In this document: one piece after another, positions 15,655 through 22,162 of the stretch | Layout: every line of letters starts with the position of its first letter | Numbering within the stretch: the first letter of the stretch is position 1 | Assembly: GCA_045648205.1 (NCBI GenBank) | Contig: JAZRNM010000001.1 | Location: 1 to 42,877, forward strand | Direction: 5' to 3' | Length of the DNA: 42,877 nt | Source: SIG440 sp045648205 | Lineage (GTDB): Bacteria; Bacillota; Clostridia; Monoglobales; Monoglobaceae | Notes under the pieces: model-generated | The model's database searches: none | What the model was told of the DNA's origin: nothing | What the model saw: only the letters and a program-made list of their open reading frames with translations | Translations under genes and position numbers: made by a program

Positions 15655-15684
15655 TTGACAATATGCGGAGTATGGGAGTATAAT
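15655..15684 (+). promoter_or_regulatory. Promoter of cysteine synthase
   Basis: TTGACA (15655-15660), 18-base spacer, TATAAT (15679-15684). The leader is too short for a T-box or S-box riboswitch. Confidence 0.8.
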
Positions 15685-15724
15685 AAATAGATGTTTCAAT
15701 TTTATGGAAATTGAGGAAATAATG

Positions 15725-16651
15725 ATGATTTGCAATAATATTTTAGAAGCGTTGGGTAACACCCCAATAATCAGACTTTCACATATGGCAGACCCCGAGG
15801 GAGCAGAAATCCTTGTTAAGTTTGAGGGCTTGAATGTGGGCGGTTCAATAAAAACCCGAACAGCCTACAATATGATAAGGGATGCAGAAAAAAAGGGAAT
15901 AATAAACAAAGACACAATTATTGTGGAGCCCACAAGTGGAAACCAGGGTATTGGTTTGGCTTTGGTTGGAGCAGTGCGTGGCTATAAAACAAAAATAGTT
16001 ATGCCTGATTCGGTCAGTGAGGAAAGGCGCAAGCTGGTGGAACACTATGGTGCAGAGGTTATTCTGATTCATGATGCGGGGAATATTGGCGAATGCATTC
16101 ATGAATGTCTTGAAACTGCACTCCGTATGCAACGGGAAGATGAAAATGTTTTTGTTCCGCAGCAATTTGAGAACCCTGCCAACGTTGAAATTCAACGGAG
16201 TGTGACGGGCAGAGAGATACTGGAACAGGTAGGCGGACCAATCCACGGATTTTGTTCGGGAATTGGAACAGGTGGGACCATTACGGGAATTGGCGAAACC
16301 CTTAAAGCTGAAAATCCTGACATCGAGATATGGGCGGTTGAACCTGAACACGCTGCAATTTTGTCGGGAGGTTCGATCGGAACTCATCTTCAGATGGGAA
16401 TTGGAGATGGGGTTATCCCGAGGATTCTCAATCAGAATATCTATAATGATATTTGTGTTATAAAAGATGAAGAAGCCATAGAGACTGCTAAACGGTTGGC
16501 ATCAGAAGAAGGAATTATGTGTGGAATTTCAAGCGGAACAAATGTTGCAGCGGCAATCAAACTGGCAAAAAAGCTTGGAAAAGGAAAAACAGTGGTCACA
16601 GTTCTTCCTGATACTGCCGAGAGATATTTTTCAACACCGCTTTTTGGCTGA
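15725..16651 (+). CDS. cysK: Cysteine synthase family PLP enzyme (O-acetylserine sulfhydrylase type)
   Basis: A 308-residue fold-II PLP enzyme; the family makes cysteine from O-acetylserine and sulfide. Seen: ALGNTPIIRLSHM, the Schiff-base lysine in VGGSIKTRTAYNM (about residue 41), PTSGNQGIGLAL (about 66), the phosphate-cup GIGTGGTITGIG (about 175) and GISSGTNVAAAI (about 262). The usual KDR after the lysine is KTR here, so specificity may differ from classical CysK (cystathionine beta-synthase-like and O-phosphoserine enzymes are alternatives). ATG 15725 is chosen because GAGG (15713-15716) is eight bases away; ATG 15722 is nearly as good and ATG 15704 has no ribosome site. No cysE is adjacent. 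Confidence 0.88.
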   Translation: MICNNILEALGNTPIIRLSHMADPEGAEILVKFEGLNVGGSIKTRTAYNMIRDAEKKGIINKDTIIVEPTSGNQGIGLALVGAVRGYKTKIVMPDSVSEERRKLVEHYGAEVILIHDAGNIGECIHECLETALRMQREDENVFVPQQFENPANVEIQRSVTGREILEQVGGPIHGFCSGIGTGGTITGIGETLKAENPDIEIWAVEPEHAAILSGGSIGTHLQMGIGDGVIPRILNQNIYNDICVIKDEEAIETAKRLASEEGIMCGISSGTNVAAAIKLAKKLGKGKTVVTVLPDTAERYFSTPLFG

Positions 16652-16660
16652 ATGAAATAA

Positions 16661-16698
16661 AAAGACACCGTCAAAGTGGATGAACTTTGACGGTGTTT
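16661..16698. terminator. Terminator after cysteine synthase
   Basis: Stem GACACCGTCAAAGT / ACTTTGACGGTGTTT around a six-base loop. The T run is short, and it may work on both strands. Confidence 0.8.
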
Positions 16699-16728
16699 GA
16701 AAAATTTTGTTATGTAATGCATTTTTTC

Positions 16729-16757
16729 TTGCATATTGAAGGAAATTAGTATATAAT
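16729..16757 (+). promoter_or_regulatory. Promoter of the GuaA ATP-pyrophosphatase gene
   Basis: TTGCAT (16729-16734), 17-base spacer, TATAAT (16752-16757). The leader is about 25 bases, so no guanine riboswitch fits. Confidence 0.78.
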
Positions 16758-16789
16758 ATTTTTATAAAAATTCAGAGGAGGAAATCAAT

Positions 16790-17770
16790 ATGGATTCAAA
16801 TAAAAGACCTGATACAATGGAACGTATCACAACGAGAGAACTGGCGGACAAGTTTATTGCTGAACAAGTTGAGGCGGTTCGTGCACAAGTTGGCGACAAG
16901 AAGGTTCTCCTGGCACTTTCAGGTGGTGTGGACAGTTCTGTTGTTGCTGCTCTTTTGATTAAAGCAATCGGCAAACAATTGGTTTGTGTTCATGTCAACC
17001 ATGGGCTTATGCGTAAAGGCGAAAGCGAACAGGTAATTGAAGTGTTCGGCAAAGAACTGGACGCAAATCTTATATATATTGATGCAACTGACAGATTTCT
17101 GGACCTGCTTAAAGATGTTGCAGAACCTGAGAAAAAGAGAAAAATTATTGGTGGCGAATTTATTAAAGTTTTTGATGAAGAAGCAGCAAAGCTTGAGGGC
17201 ATAGATTTTCTCGCTCAGGGAACAATTTACCCTGACATTCTGGAAAGTGACGGCGTAAAGGCTCATCACAATGTTGGCGGACTTCCCGAAGATATGGAAA
17301 TGGAACTTGTAGAGCCTGTAAAGCTTCTTTATAAGGATGAGGTTCGTGTTGTGGGCAGTGCATTGGGACTTCCTGATGAGATGGTTTATCGTCAGCCGTT
17401 CCCCGGACCCGGACTCGGTGTGAGATGTCTTGGTGCAATAACCCGTGACAGACTTCACGCACTCCGCGAGGCAGATGCAATTCTCCGTGAGGAGTTTGAC
17501 AAATGCGGTCTTGCCGGCAAGGTTTGGCAGTATTTCATTGCTGTTCCTGACTTTAAGAGCGTTGGTGTCAAAGATGACAAGAGATATGAAGGTTGGCCCG
17601 CAATTATCCGTGCGGTGAACACAACTGATGCGATGACTGCAACAATTGAAGAAATTCCGTATAGTGTTCTTCACAAAATCACAGACCGCATCACAGCAGA
17701 AGTTGAAGGAATCAACAGAGTTCTCCTTGACCTTACACCAAAGCCTGTGGGCACAATTGAGTGGGAATAA
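16790..17770 (+). CDS. guaA: GMP synthase, ATP-pyrophosphatase and dimerisation domains only
   Basis: GMP synthase aminates XMP to GMP with ATP. This 326-residue protein begins directly with the ATP-PPase domain: the PP-loop LALSGGVDSSVVAALL at about residues 41-56, VHVNHGLMRKGE, GTIYPDILES, KAHHNVGGLPEDM, RQPFPGPGLGVR (start of the dimerisation domain, about 203) and the terminal KPVGTIEWE. The N-terminal class I glutamine amidotransferase domain (about 190 residues in the usual ~510-residue GuaA) is absent. Its own promoter and a GAGGAGG ribosome site before ATG 16790 show that this is not a truncated frame. A separate GATase subunit, as in archaea, or use of free ammonia is implied. Its 3' end is the integration site of the island that follows. 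Confidence 0.93.
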   Translation: MDSNKRPDTMERITTRELADKFIAEQVEAVRAQVGDKKVLLALSGGVDSSVVAALLIKAIGKQLVCVHVNHGLMRKGESEQVIEVFGKELDANLIYIDATDRFLDLLKDVAEPEKKRKIIGGEFIKVFDEEAAKLEGIDFLAQGTIYPDILESDGVKAHHNVGGLPEDMEMELVEPVKLLYKDEVRVVGSALGLPDEMVYRQPFPGPGLGVRCLGAITRDRLHALREADAILREEFDKCGLAGKVWQYFIAVPDFKSVGVKDDKRYEGWPAIIRAVNTTDAMTATIEEIPYSVLHKITDRITAEVEGINRVLLDLTPKPVGTIEWE

Positions 17771-17785
17771 TATCATAAAAAATAC
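17759..17785 (+). repeat. Left attachment-site-like direct repeat (guaA 3' end)
   Basis: GAGTGGGAATAAT at 17759-17771, then A, then TCATAAAAAATAC (17773-17785). The first bases encode the last GuaA residues and its stop. The same 27 bases recur at 19945-19971 with one mismatch. This is inferred to be attL of the island. Confidence 0.8.
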
Positions 17786-17820
17786 AAAGTGGCTTGAAAC
17801 CTTGTGTTCAAGCCACTTTT
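17786..17820. terminator. Terminator after guaA (left copy)
   Basis: Stem AAAGTGGCTTGAA / TTCAAGCCACTTTT with loop ACCTTGTG. A related hairpin follows the right repeat at 19972-20006. Confidence 0.88.
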
Positions 17821-17852
17821 AGCGTCTTTAAAGACTATTTTATAATTGATTT

Positions 17853-17879
17853 TGATAACACTTTGACAACACTTTCAAT
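17853..17879 (+). repeat. Arm-type direct repeats, left end of island
   Basis: TGATAACACTT TGACAACACTT, two 11-base units, then TCAAT. The same unit recurs twice at 19822-19844 in the same orientation. Such pairs are typical of integrase arm sites; the function is inferred. Confidence 0.55.
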
Positions 17880-17887
17880 ATGATTTA

Positions 17888-18088
17888 TCATTTAGATTCT
17901 TTTGATTCAAATTCAAGATTATCAAACGCAAATTTCAAAGCCTTATTAATAAGCTCGTTTCTGGAACGACCGCTTTTTCTTGCAATTTCTTCTATATAGT
18001 TGTTTAGTTCTGTTTCAAGCCTTATAGTAAGAGTGACTGAACGCTCAACTTTTGGTGTAACAACAAATTTCTTTTGATTTTTCTCCAA
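17888..18088 (-). CDS. Ribbon-helix-helix (CopG/Arc-type) DNA-binding protein
   Basis: A 66-residue protein. Seen: a basic N terminus, a beta strand VERSVTLTIRLETEL at about 14-28, then two helices NNYIEEIARKSGRS and RNELINKALKFAFDNLEF, the standard RHH fold, which binds DNA as a dimer through the strand. TTG 18088 is preferred because GTG 18097 lies inside the ribosome site AGAGGTGATT; with the GTG the protein has 69 residues. It is divergent from the CFI-box gene, and the 220 bases between them contain that gene's promoter, so it may repress the island's transcription. It could instead be an antitoxin or an excision control protein; no toxin partner is adjacent. Confidence 0.8.
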   Translation of the reverse strand: MEKNQKKFVVTPKVERSVTLTIRLETELNNYIEEIARKSGRSRNELINKALKFAFDNLEFESKESK

Positions 18089-18173
18089 AATAATCACCTC
18101 TTACATTATTATATAATCTTTTGAGGCATAATATAAGAACACAATTAGCAATTAATTATGAATACGATTTGTG

Positions 18174-18202
18174 TTGACAATCAATGTATTGCATGCTATA
18201 CT
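18174..18202 (+). promoter_or_regulatory. Promoter of the island's plus-strand genes
   Basis: TTGACA (18174-18179), 17-base spacer, TATACT (18197-18202). A small hairpin ATGCTT-GAGA-AAGCAT lies in the leader at 18243-18258. Confidence 0.82.
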
Positions 18203-18312
18203 ATAAGTGACATATGACGATGTGAAAAAGAGTAGGATTTTGGATGCTTGAGAAAGCATTTTGTCAACACATACAGTTTAAGCATGTAAAAATAATTGTA
18301 AAGGAGAAAACT

Positions 18313-19065
18313 ATGGTTACACCTAGTATATGTAGATTACAAAAGAAATTTGAGCGAGAAAATCATTCTTGCAAAATAGTTCCCTATATAGGTTTATCGG
18401 TTGATATAAAAATTGATGATTCAGAAAACAAAGTGCTTGTGGATAGTATAGAAATACTTATATGTGATGATGGTGCAGGCTATACTATTATGACACCTAT
18501 TCGAATTGGTGGCGATTTAGAATTAAATAAATTGGCTGCAAGAGATTTGAGTAATTTAAACCAAAAGCTATCAGCAAGTATTCCAGATTATACTCTGTGC
18601 AATATTGAAATTGCTAATAGAGATTCACAAATCGCCATTATTATAAGTAGATATGTAAGTAAAATGAATGATAACGATCAAGATGTAAATAATTTTTATA
18701 CAGAATGTCTTTCTTTCTGTACTTTGCCTTTAAGTTATTATGGAACACTGAAAAAACGAATGGATAGCGATAAGACGGAAACACAAAGTGCAACAGGTGC
18801 ATGTTATATAGCCACAAGCGTTTATGGGTCATATAATTGTCCGCAAGTATGGACTCTTCGTAGGTATAGGGATTATAATCTAGCAACCACTTGGCATGGT
18901 AGATTATTTATTAGTGTATATTATGCAATTAGTCCAACTTTGGTAAAATTATTTGGACATACAACTTGGTTTAAAAAATTTTGGAAAAATAGACTTAATA
19001 AAATAGTGGAAAATCTTAATTCACAAGGCATAAGGTCTACGCCATATAAAGATATTGAATGGTAG
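18313..19065 (+). CDS. Uncharacterised protein with C-terminal CFI-box-like domain
   Basis: A 250-residue protein. The C-terminal ~90 residues begin with ACYIATSVYGSY and continue NCPQVWTLRRYRD, TWHGRLFISVYYAISPTLVK, GHTTWFKKFWKNRL and a final TPYKDIEW; I recognise this as the CFI-box type domain found at the end of diverse Firmicute proteins, with unknown function. The N-terminal ~155 residues (MVTPSICRLQKKFERE onward) are rich in beta-strand-like patterns and I recognise no family. No signal peptide; one moderately hydrophobic stretch near 205-220. ATG 18313 is set by AAGGAG at 18301-18306; the open frame extends to 18244 without a ribosome site. It is AT-rich and probably acquired. It may be island cargo. 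Confidence 0.75.
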   Translation: MVTPSICRLQKKFERENHSCKIVPYIGLSVDIKIDDSENKVLVDSIEILICDDGAGYTIMTPIRIGGDLELNKLAARDLSNLNQKLSASIPDYTLCNIEIANRDSQIAIIISRYVSKMNDNDQDVNNFYTECLSFCTLPLSYYGTLKKRMDSDKTETQSATGACYIATSVYGSYNCPQVWTLRRYRDYNLATTWHGRLFISVYYAISPTLVKLFGHTTWFKKFWKNRLNKIVENLNSQGIRSTPYKDIEW

Positions 19066-19150
19066 GTATCTAATTTGTGAGTGGCGTATAAGTATATTTT
19101 TTACTTAGGTTTTGATCTAATTGGAAGTATACTATACTAGGGGTGTTTTT

Positions 19151-19549
19151 ATGAAGTTAAATATTATGTATGTGCTTTTTGTGTTTTTTACTTATAAACA
19201 GCAGACTATGGATAAACATTATGTAGGGTCTGATAAGGATGTTTTTTTGGCATTACGACTATTTTCGTATATAAACAAAGTACTAGAGTATGTTTATATA
19301 GTTTATTATGCAATAAATGTATCAATCATACGGGCGATTATTTTACATTTCGTAACTTATGTTTTTCAATTTGTAATGGCAATTATAGTATACAGTGTTG
19401 CTAAAAGGAAAACCTTAAAGAATATTGAAATAAACGATCCGTTATATCATTCTAAATATAATTATAACTGTGATTTTATTAACACAAAAATAGCAATTAT
19501 AGGCATTCCTATTAATGTGTTAATTGTTCTTATATTTTTTATGATTTAG
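19151..19549 (+). CDS. Hypothetical membrane protein (island)
   Basis: A 132-residue protein I do not recognise. Hydrophobic stretches at about 3-13, 44-66 (an aromatic-rich VYIVYYAINVSIIRAIIL), 68-85 and 113-131 suggest three or four membrane segments, with a charged loop KRKTLKNIEINDPLYHSKYN before the last. ATG 19151 is preferred because AGGGGTG (19139-19145) stands six bases upstream; the in-frame ATG 19121 lacks a site. It lies 85 bases after the CFI-box gene on the same strand, with very AT-rich codons, and probably shares its promoter. Coding is supported by length, ribosome site and membrane pattern only. Confidence 0.6.
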   Translation: MKLNIMYVLFVFFTYKQQTMDKHYVGSDKDVFLALRLFSYINKVLEYVYIVYYAINVSIIRAIILHFVTYVFQFVMAIIVYSVAKRKTLKNIEINDPLYHSKYNYNCDFINTKIAIIGIPINVLIVLIFFMI

Positions 19550-19643
19550 AAAATAATTACAAAAGGATTGATAAATGAGGTTGTTGGTAAGACATCTAAA
19601 AATACTAATATACGGATAAAATGCTAAAGGAGAGCTTTATAAA

Positions 19644-19805
19644 ATGTATAAGAAAAGGAATTTGATTTTTGGATGTTTAGCAACGCTTATTGCTTCTGTT
19701 CTATTTAGATTTATCGGAATACTAAATGTATACACTTTTATAGGAATTTTGGTATTTTTCTTTGTTCCTACTTTGTTCTCTAGTGATTTTAATGATAAAA
19801 GATAA
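19644..19805 (+). CDS. Small hypothetical membrane protein, 53 residues (island)
   Basis: A short frame with a strong ribosome site (AAAGGAGAG at 19626-19634) ten bases before ATG 19644. The protein begins MYKKRNLIFG and has two hydrophobic segments (CLATLIASVLFRFIGIL and YTFIGILVFFFVPTLF), then SSDFNDKR. This hairpin layout is common in small accessory or toxin-like membrane proteins, but no family is recognised. It is the last gene of the island, 95 bases after the previous one and 17 bases before the right arm-type repeats. Confidence 0.6.
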   Translation: MYKKRNLIFGCLATLIASVLFRFIGILNVYTFIGILVFFFVPTLFSSDFNDKR

Positions 19806-19821
19806 TATTTCACTTGAAAAC

Positions 19822-19844
19822 TGACAACACTTTTGACAACACTA
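19822..19844 (+). repeat. Arm-type direct repeats, right end of island
   Basis: TGACAACACTT T TGACAACACTA: two units of the repeat also found at 17853-17879, same orientation. The stretch 19806-20136 otherwise holds the right attachment repeat, a terminator and the araC promoter, and no gene. Confidence 0.55.
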
Positions 19845-19944
19845 TCTTTGTTGAATGTATAAAATGGGTGTATTTGAGTACATATTACAACCTCAAAGCC
19901 ACTGGAAATATAAAGAATAAACACTAAAAACAAAAGTGATGTTA

Positions 19945-19971
19945 GAGTGGGAATAATTTCATAAAAAATAC
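19945..19971 (+). repeat. Right attachment-site-like direct repeat (copy of guaA 3' end)
   Basis: GAGTGGGAATAAT, T, TCATAAAAAATAC: matches 17759-17785 in 26 of 27 bases. No guaA frame precedes it, so it is a duplicated end, inferred attR. Confidence 0.8.
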
Positions 19972-20006
19972 TAAGCGGCTTGAACACAAGGATTCAAGCC
20001 GCTTTT
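19972..20006. terminator. Terminator beyond the right repeat (copy of the guaA terminator)
   Basis: Stem TAAGCGGCTTGAA / TTCAAGCCGCTTTT with loop CACAAGGA, which is nearly the reverse complement of the loop in the 17786-17820 hairpin. Probably the original guaA terminator, displaced by the insertion. Confidence 0.85.
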
Positions 20007-20075
20007 AGCATGTTGCAGAGAAAGAAAAAGTGCTTTTGATAACTGCTTATGGCCCATTCTGAAATATGATGTCGG

Positions 20076-20104
20076 TTGACACAAGAACACAATTGTGTTA
20101 TGAT
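20076..20104 (+). promoter_or_regulatory. Promoter of the araC-type gene with palindromic operator in the spacer
   Basis: TTGACA (20076-20081), 17-base spacer, TATGAT (20099-20104). The spacer carries the perfect 14-base palindrome AACACAATTGTGTT (20086-20099), placed to block polymerase when bound. Confidence 0.75.
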
Positions 20105-20136
20105 TAGGTAAATATTTGACGTCAGGAGGTTTTGTG

Positions 20137-21039
20137 ATGAATCGTGAGCATGTGCCGGACATTCCGTTTTTTAATAACGAGAGCTTTTTTAAAGAAGGCG
20201 AAAAGGTATATATCCATTTGTCCACAGAATTTCCGGACTTTGTTGGTGTTCTTCATCGGCATCAGTTTATTGAAGTTGTGTATATTTTGTCGGGGCGTGC
20301 CATTCATACGGTAGGCGATAAGGAATACGAGGTTAAGGGTGGGGATATAACCGTGATTAATACCGACGTTCCCCACAAATTCACCTCTATTCCCAATTCA
20401 AATGAGGGATTTGTTGCGTATGACTTGATGTTCACGCCTGATTTTTTGGATGCGTCTGTTATTAATATGAGCAGCTTTGAATCCCTAAAAAACAGCTTCC
20501 TTTTTTTCTCGTTGTTTCCTTCTGAATCCTCGGCTTTTCCGGATATGCACATACCGGGGAAAATGTATGCAGATTACGGAGAAATCTTTACACGTATCTA
20601 CCATGAATTTGGCAGAAAAGAAAAAGGTTATGTGGAACTGATTCGGGCTTATGTGATTGAGTTGGTTATTAAACTCTTCCGTGAACTTGAAAAAATGGGA
20701 ACGGTGGCTCTTTCGCCGGCCCAGTTAAAAACCATTAACAATGCAATACAATATATTGAGGATAATTTCAACATAAAACTTTCGGTGGATGAGGTGGCAT
20801 CAAAGGTGTTTCTGGGATCGGATTATTTTCGAAAGCTGTTTAAAAAAGTAACCGGTGAATCTGTTATGAATTTCCAACGCAAATTGAGAATTGATGAGGC
20901 TTGTCGACTTTTGTCAACAACCGAAATGCCCATCAAAGATATCTGCACATCAATCGGTTATGAAGATATGAAATCTTTTTATCAGAACTTTAAAAAAGCA
21001 ACGGGGAAAACCCCCAAGGAATACCGAACCAGCCAATAA
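20137..21039 (+). CDS. AraC family transcriptional regulator
   Basis: A 300-residue regulator with an N-terminal cupin-type sensor domain (about 10-160; HRHQFIEVVYILSGRAIHTV, GGDITVINTDVPHKF) and a C-terminal double helix-turn-helix AraC domain (about 205-298; IEDNFNIKLSVDEVASKVFL, YFRKLFKKVTGESVMNFQRK, IKDICTSIGYEDMKSFYQNF, KKATGKTPKEYR). Both halves are complete. It probably senses a small sugar- or ligand-like molecule. ATG 20137 is set by AGGAGG at 20124-20129. It lies directly upstream of, and in the same direction as, the phosphotriesterase-like operon, whose promoter has a TATAAT but only a poor -35, as expected for an activator-dependent promoter. It is the likely regulator of that operon. 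Confidence 0.92.
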   Translation: MNREHVPDIPFFNNESFFKEGEKVYIHLSTEFPDFVGVLHRHQFIEVVYILSGRAIHTVGDKEYEVKGGDITVINTDVPHKFTSIPNSNEGFVAYDLMFTPDFLDASVINMSSFESLKNSFLFFSLFPSESSAFPDMHIPGKMYADYGEIFTRIYHEFGRKEKGYVELIRAYVIELVIKLFRELEKMGTVALSPAQLKTINNAIQYIEDNFNIKLSVDEVASKVFLGSDYFRKLFKKVTGESVMNFQRKLRIDEACRLLSTTEMPIKDICTSIGYEDMKSFYQNFKKATGKTPKEYRTSQ

Positions 21040-21070
21040 AAAAACCATTTTAACCAATGACGCAAACTGC

Positions 21071-21100
21071 CCTTCTTTGCTATAATTAAAGCAAGAAGGG
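21071..21100 (+). promoter_or_regulatory. Probable activator-dependent promoter of the php-like operon
   Basis: TATAAT (21081-21086) lies between imperfect inverted arms CCCTTCTTTGC (21070-21080) and GCAAGAAGGG (21091-21100). No good -35 is found at the right distance (TGACGC at 21058-21063). Confidence 0.5.
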
Positions 21101-21112
21101 AGTTGTTTTTTT

Positions 21113-22162
21113 ATGGCAATTCAAACAGTTACCGGAATGTTAAACAAAAAGGATTCCGGAATAATCACCCCACACGAACACATATTCATTGAACTGACTG
21201 CGTTTTTTGAAGAAAGACCGCTTAGAGATTGCGAAAGCCCTGCTACTGCACCGGTTACTATGGATAAACTCGGTATTTTGAACAGAGATCCATATGCTCT
21301 CAAGGACAATCTGAGAATGAACGATTATGAGACTCAGAAAAAGGAAATTTTGAGATTCAAAAATGCGGGCGGAGCAACAATCGTCGATGCAACAATGCCC
21401 GGAATAGGCAGAGACCCGCTTATGCTGAAAAAGATTTCCGAGTCAACAGGCATCAATGTGGTTATGGGAACAGGTTTTTATGTTTGTTCAACGCATCCCG
21501 AAGCAATGAAGAGCATGACTGAACAGGAAATTGCTGATATGATGATAAAGGAAATAACCGAAGGCGCAGAAGGCACAGGCGTTAAAGCAGGTGTAATCGG
21601 CGAAATCGGTATCAGTGAGATTTTCAACGAAGAGGAAAGAAGAGTTCTTCGTGCTTCAGCAATTGCTCACAAGGCTACGGGAACAAGTGTCCTTGTTCAC
21701 ATTAATCCCTGGACGACAAACGGATTGGAAGCTGCTGACATTTTGCTTGAAAATGGTGTTGATCCCAAGAAGATTGCTATTTCACATATTGATGTTGAAG
21801 ATAATATGGACTATATCTATGCACTTCTTGACAAGGGCGTATATGTTGAATTTGATAACTTCGGCAAGGAATACTATGTTGACCGTGAGGCACGCAGAGA
21901 TGGTTATGGCTTGTTTGTAAATGATGTTCAGCGTGTTGAGTGTCTCAAAGAACTGATTGACAAAGGTTATAAGTCACAAATTCTTTTAAGTTGTGATGTA
22001 TGTCTGAAGAGTTGTTTGCGCACATATGGTGGCTATGGTTATGACCACGTTTTGGTTAACATTGTTCCCATGATGGAGGACGCTGGCATAACAAAAGAAG
22101 ATATAAATTTGATGCTTACCGCAAACCCCGCAGAATTTTTAGATAATGGAGGATTAAACTAA
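21113..22162 (+). CDS. Phosphotriesterase-homology (PHP/COG1735) amidohydrolase-fold protein
   Basis: A 349-residue TIM-barrel metal hydrolase of the phosphotriesterase family. Seen: metal ligands in ITPHEHIFIEL (about 20), a Glu in AGVIGEIGISEIF (about 170) where classical phosphotriesterase has a carboxylated Lys, then VLVHINPW (about 202), ISHIDVEDN (about 230) and LLSCDVC (about 295) with the catalytic-type Asp. The Glu version matches E. coli Php, whose substrate is unknown; lactones or phosphorylated sugar lactones are used by relatives. The YGGYGYDHVL end is also Php-like. Its TAA overlaps the next ATG by one base (22162), so it is coupled to the M24 gene. Role inferred: hydrolase in a small catabolic operon. 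Confidence 0.88.
   Translation: MAIQTVTGMLNKKDSGIITPHEHIFIELTAFFEERPLRDCESPATAPVTMDKLGILNRDPYALKDNLRMNDYETQKKEILRFKNAGGATIVDATMPGIGRDPLMLKKISESTGINVVMGTGFYVCSTHPEAMKSMTEQEIADMMIKEITEGAEGTGVKAGVIGEIGISEIFNEEERRVLRASAIAHKATGTSVLVHINPWTTNGLEAADILLENGVDPKKIAISHIDVEDNMDYIYALLDKGVYVEFDNFGKEYYVDREARRDGYGLFVNDVQRVECLKELIDKGYKSQILLSCDVCLKSCLRTYGGYGYDHVLVNIVPMMEDAGITKEDINLMLTANPAEFLDNGGLN

Larger units (their letters stand above)
17759..19971. mobile_element. Small integrated island at the guaA 3' end, no integrase seen
   Basis: About 2.19 kb lies between two copies of the guaA 3' end plus trailing sequence. The interior is clearly more AT-rich than the flanks and its genes are unlike the housekeeping neighbours: a ribbon-helix-helix protein (minus), a CFI-box-like protein and two small membrane proteins (plus). 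Paired TGACAACAC repeats lie near both ends (17853-17879 and 19822-19844), where arm-type binding sites of a tyrosine recombinase would be. The guaA 3' end is an established integration site of genomic islands. No recombinase fits inside, so the element is either a deletion remnant or is moved in trans. Confidence 0.7.

Noticed and set aside
16919..17776. 285-codon open frame on the minus strand across guaA
   Set aside because: It is fully antisense to the conserved GuaA domains, is rich in Cys, Asn and Phe as shadow frames are, and matches no family.
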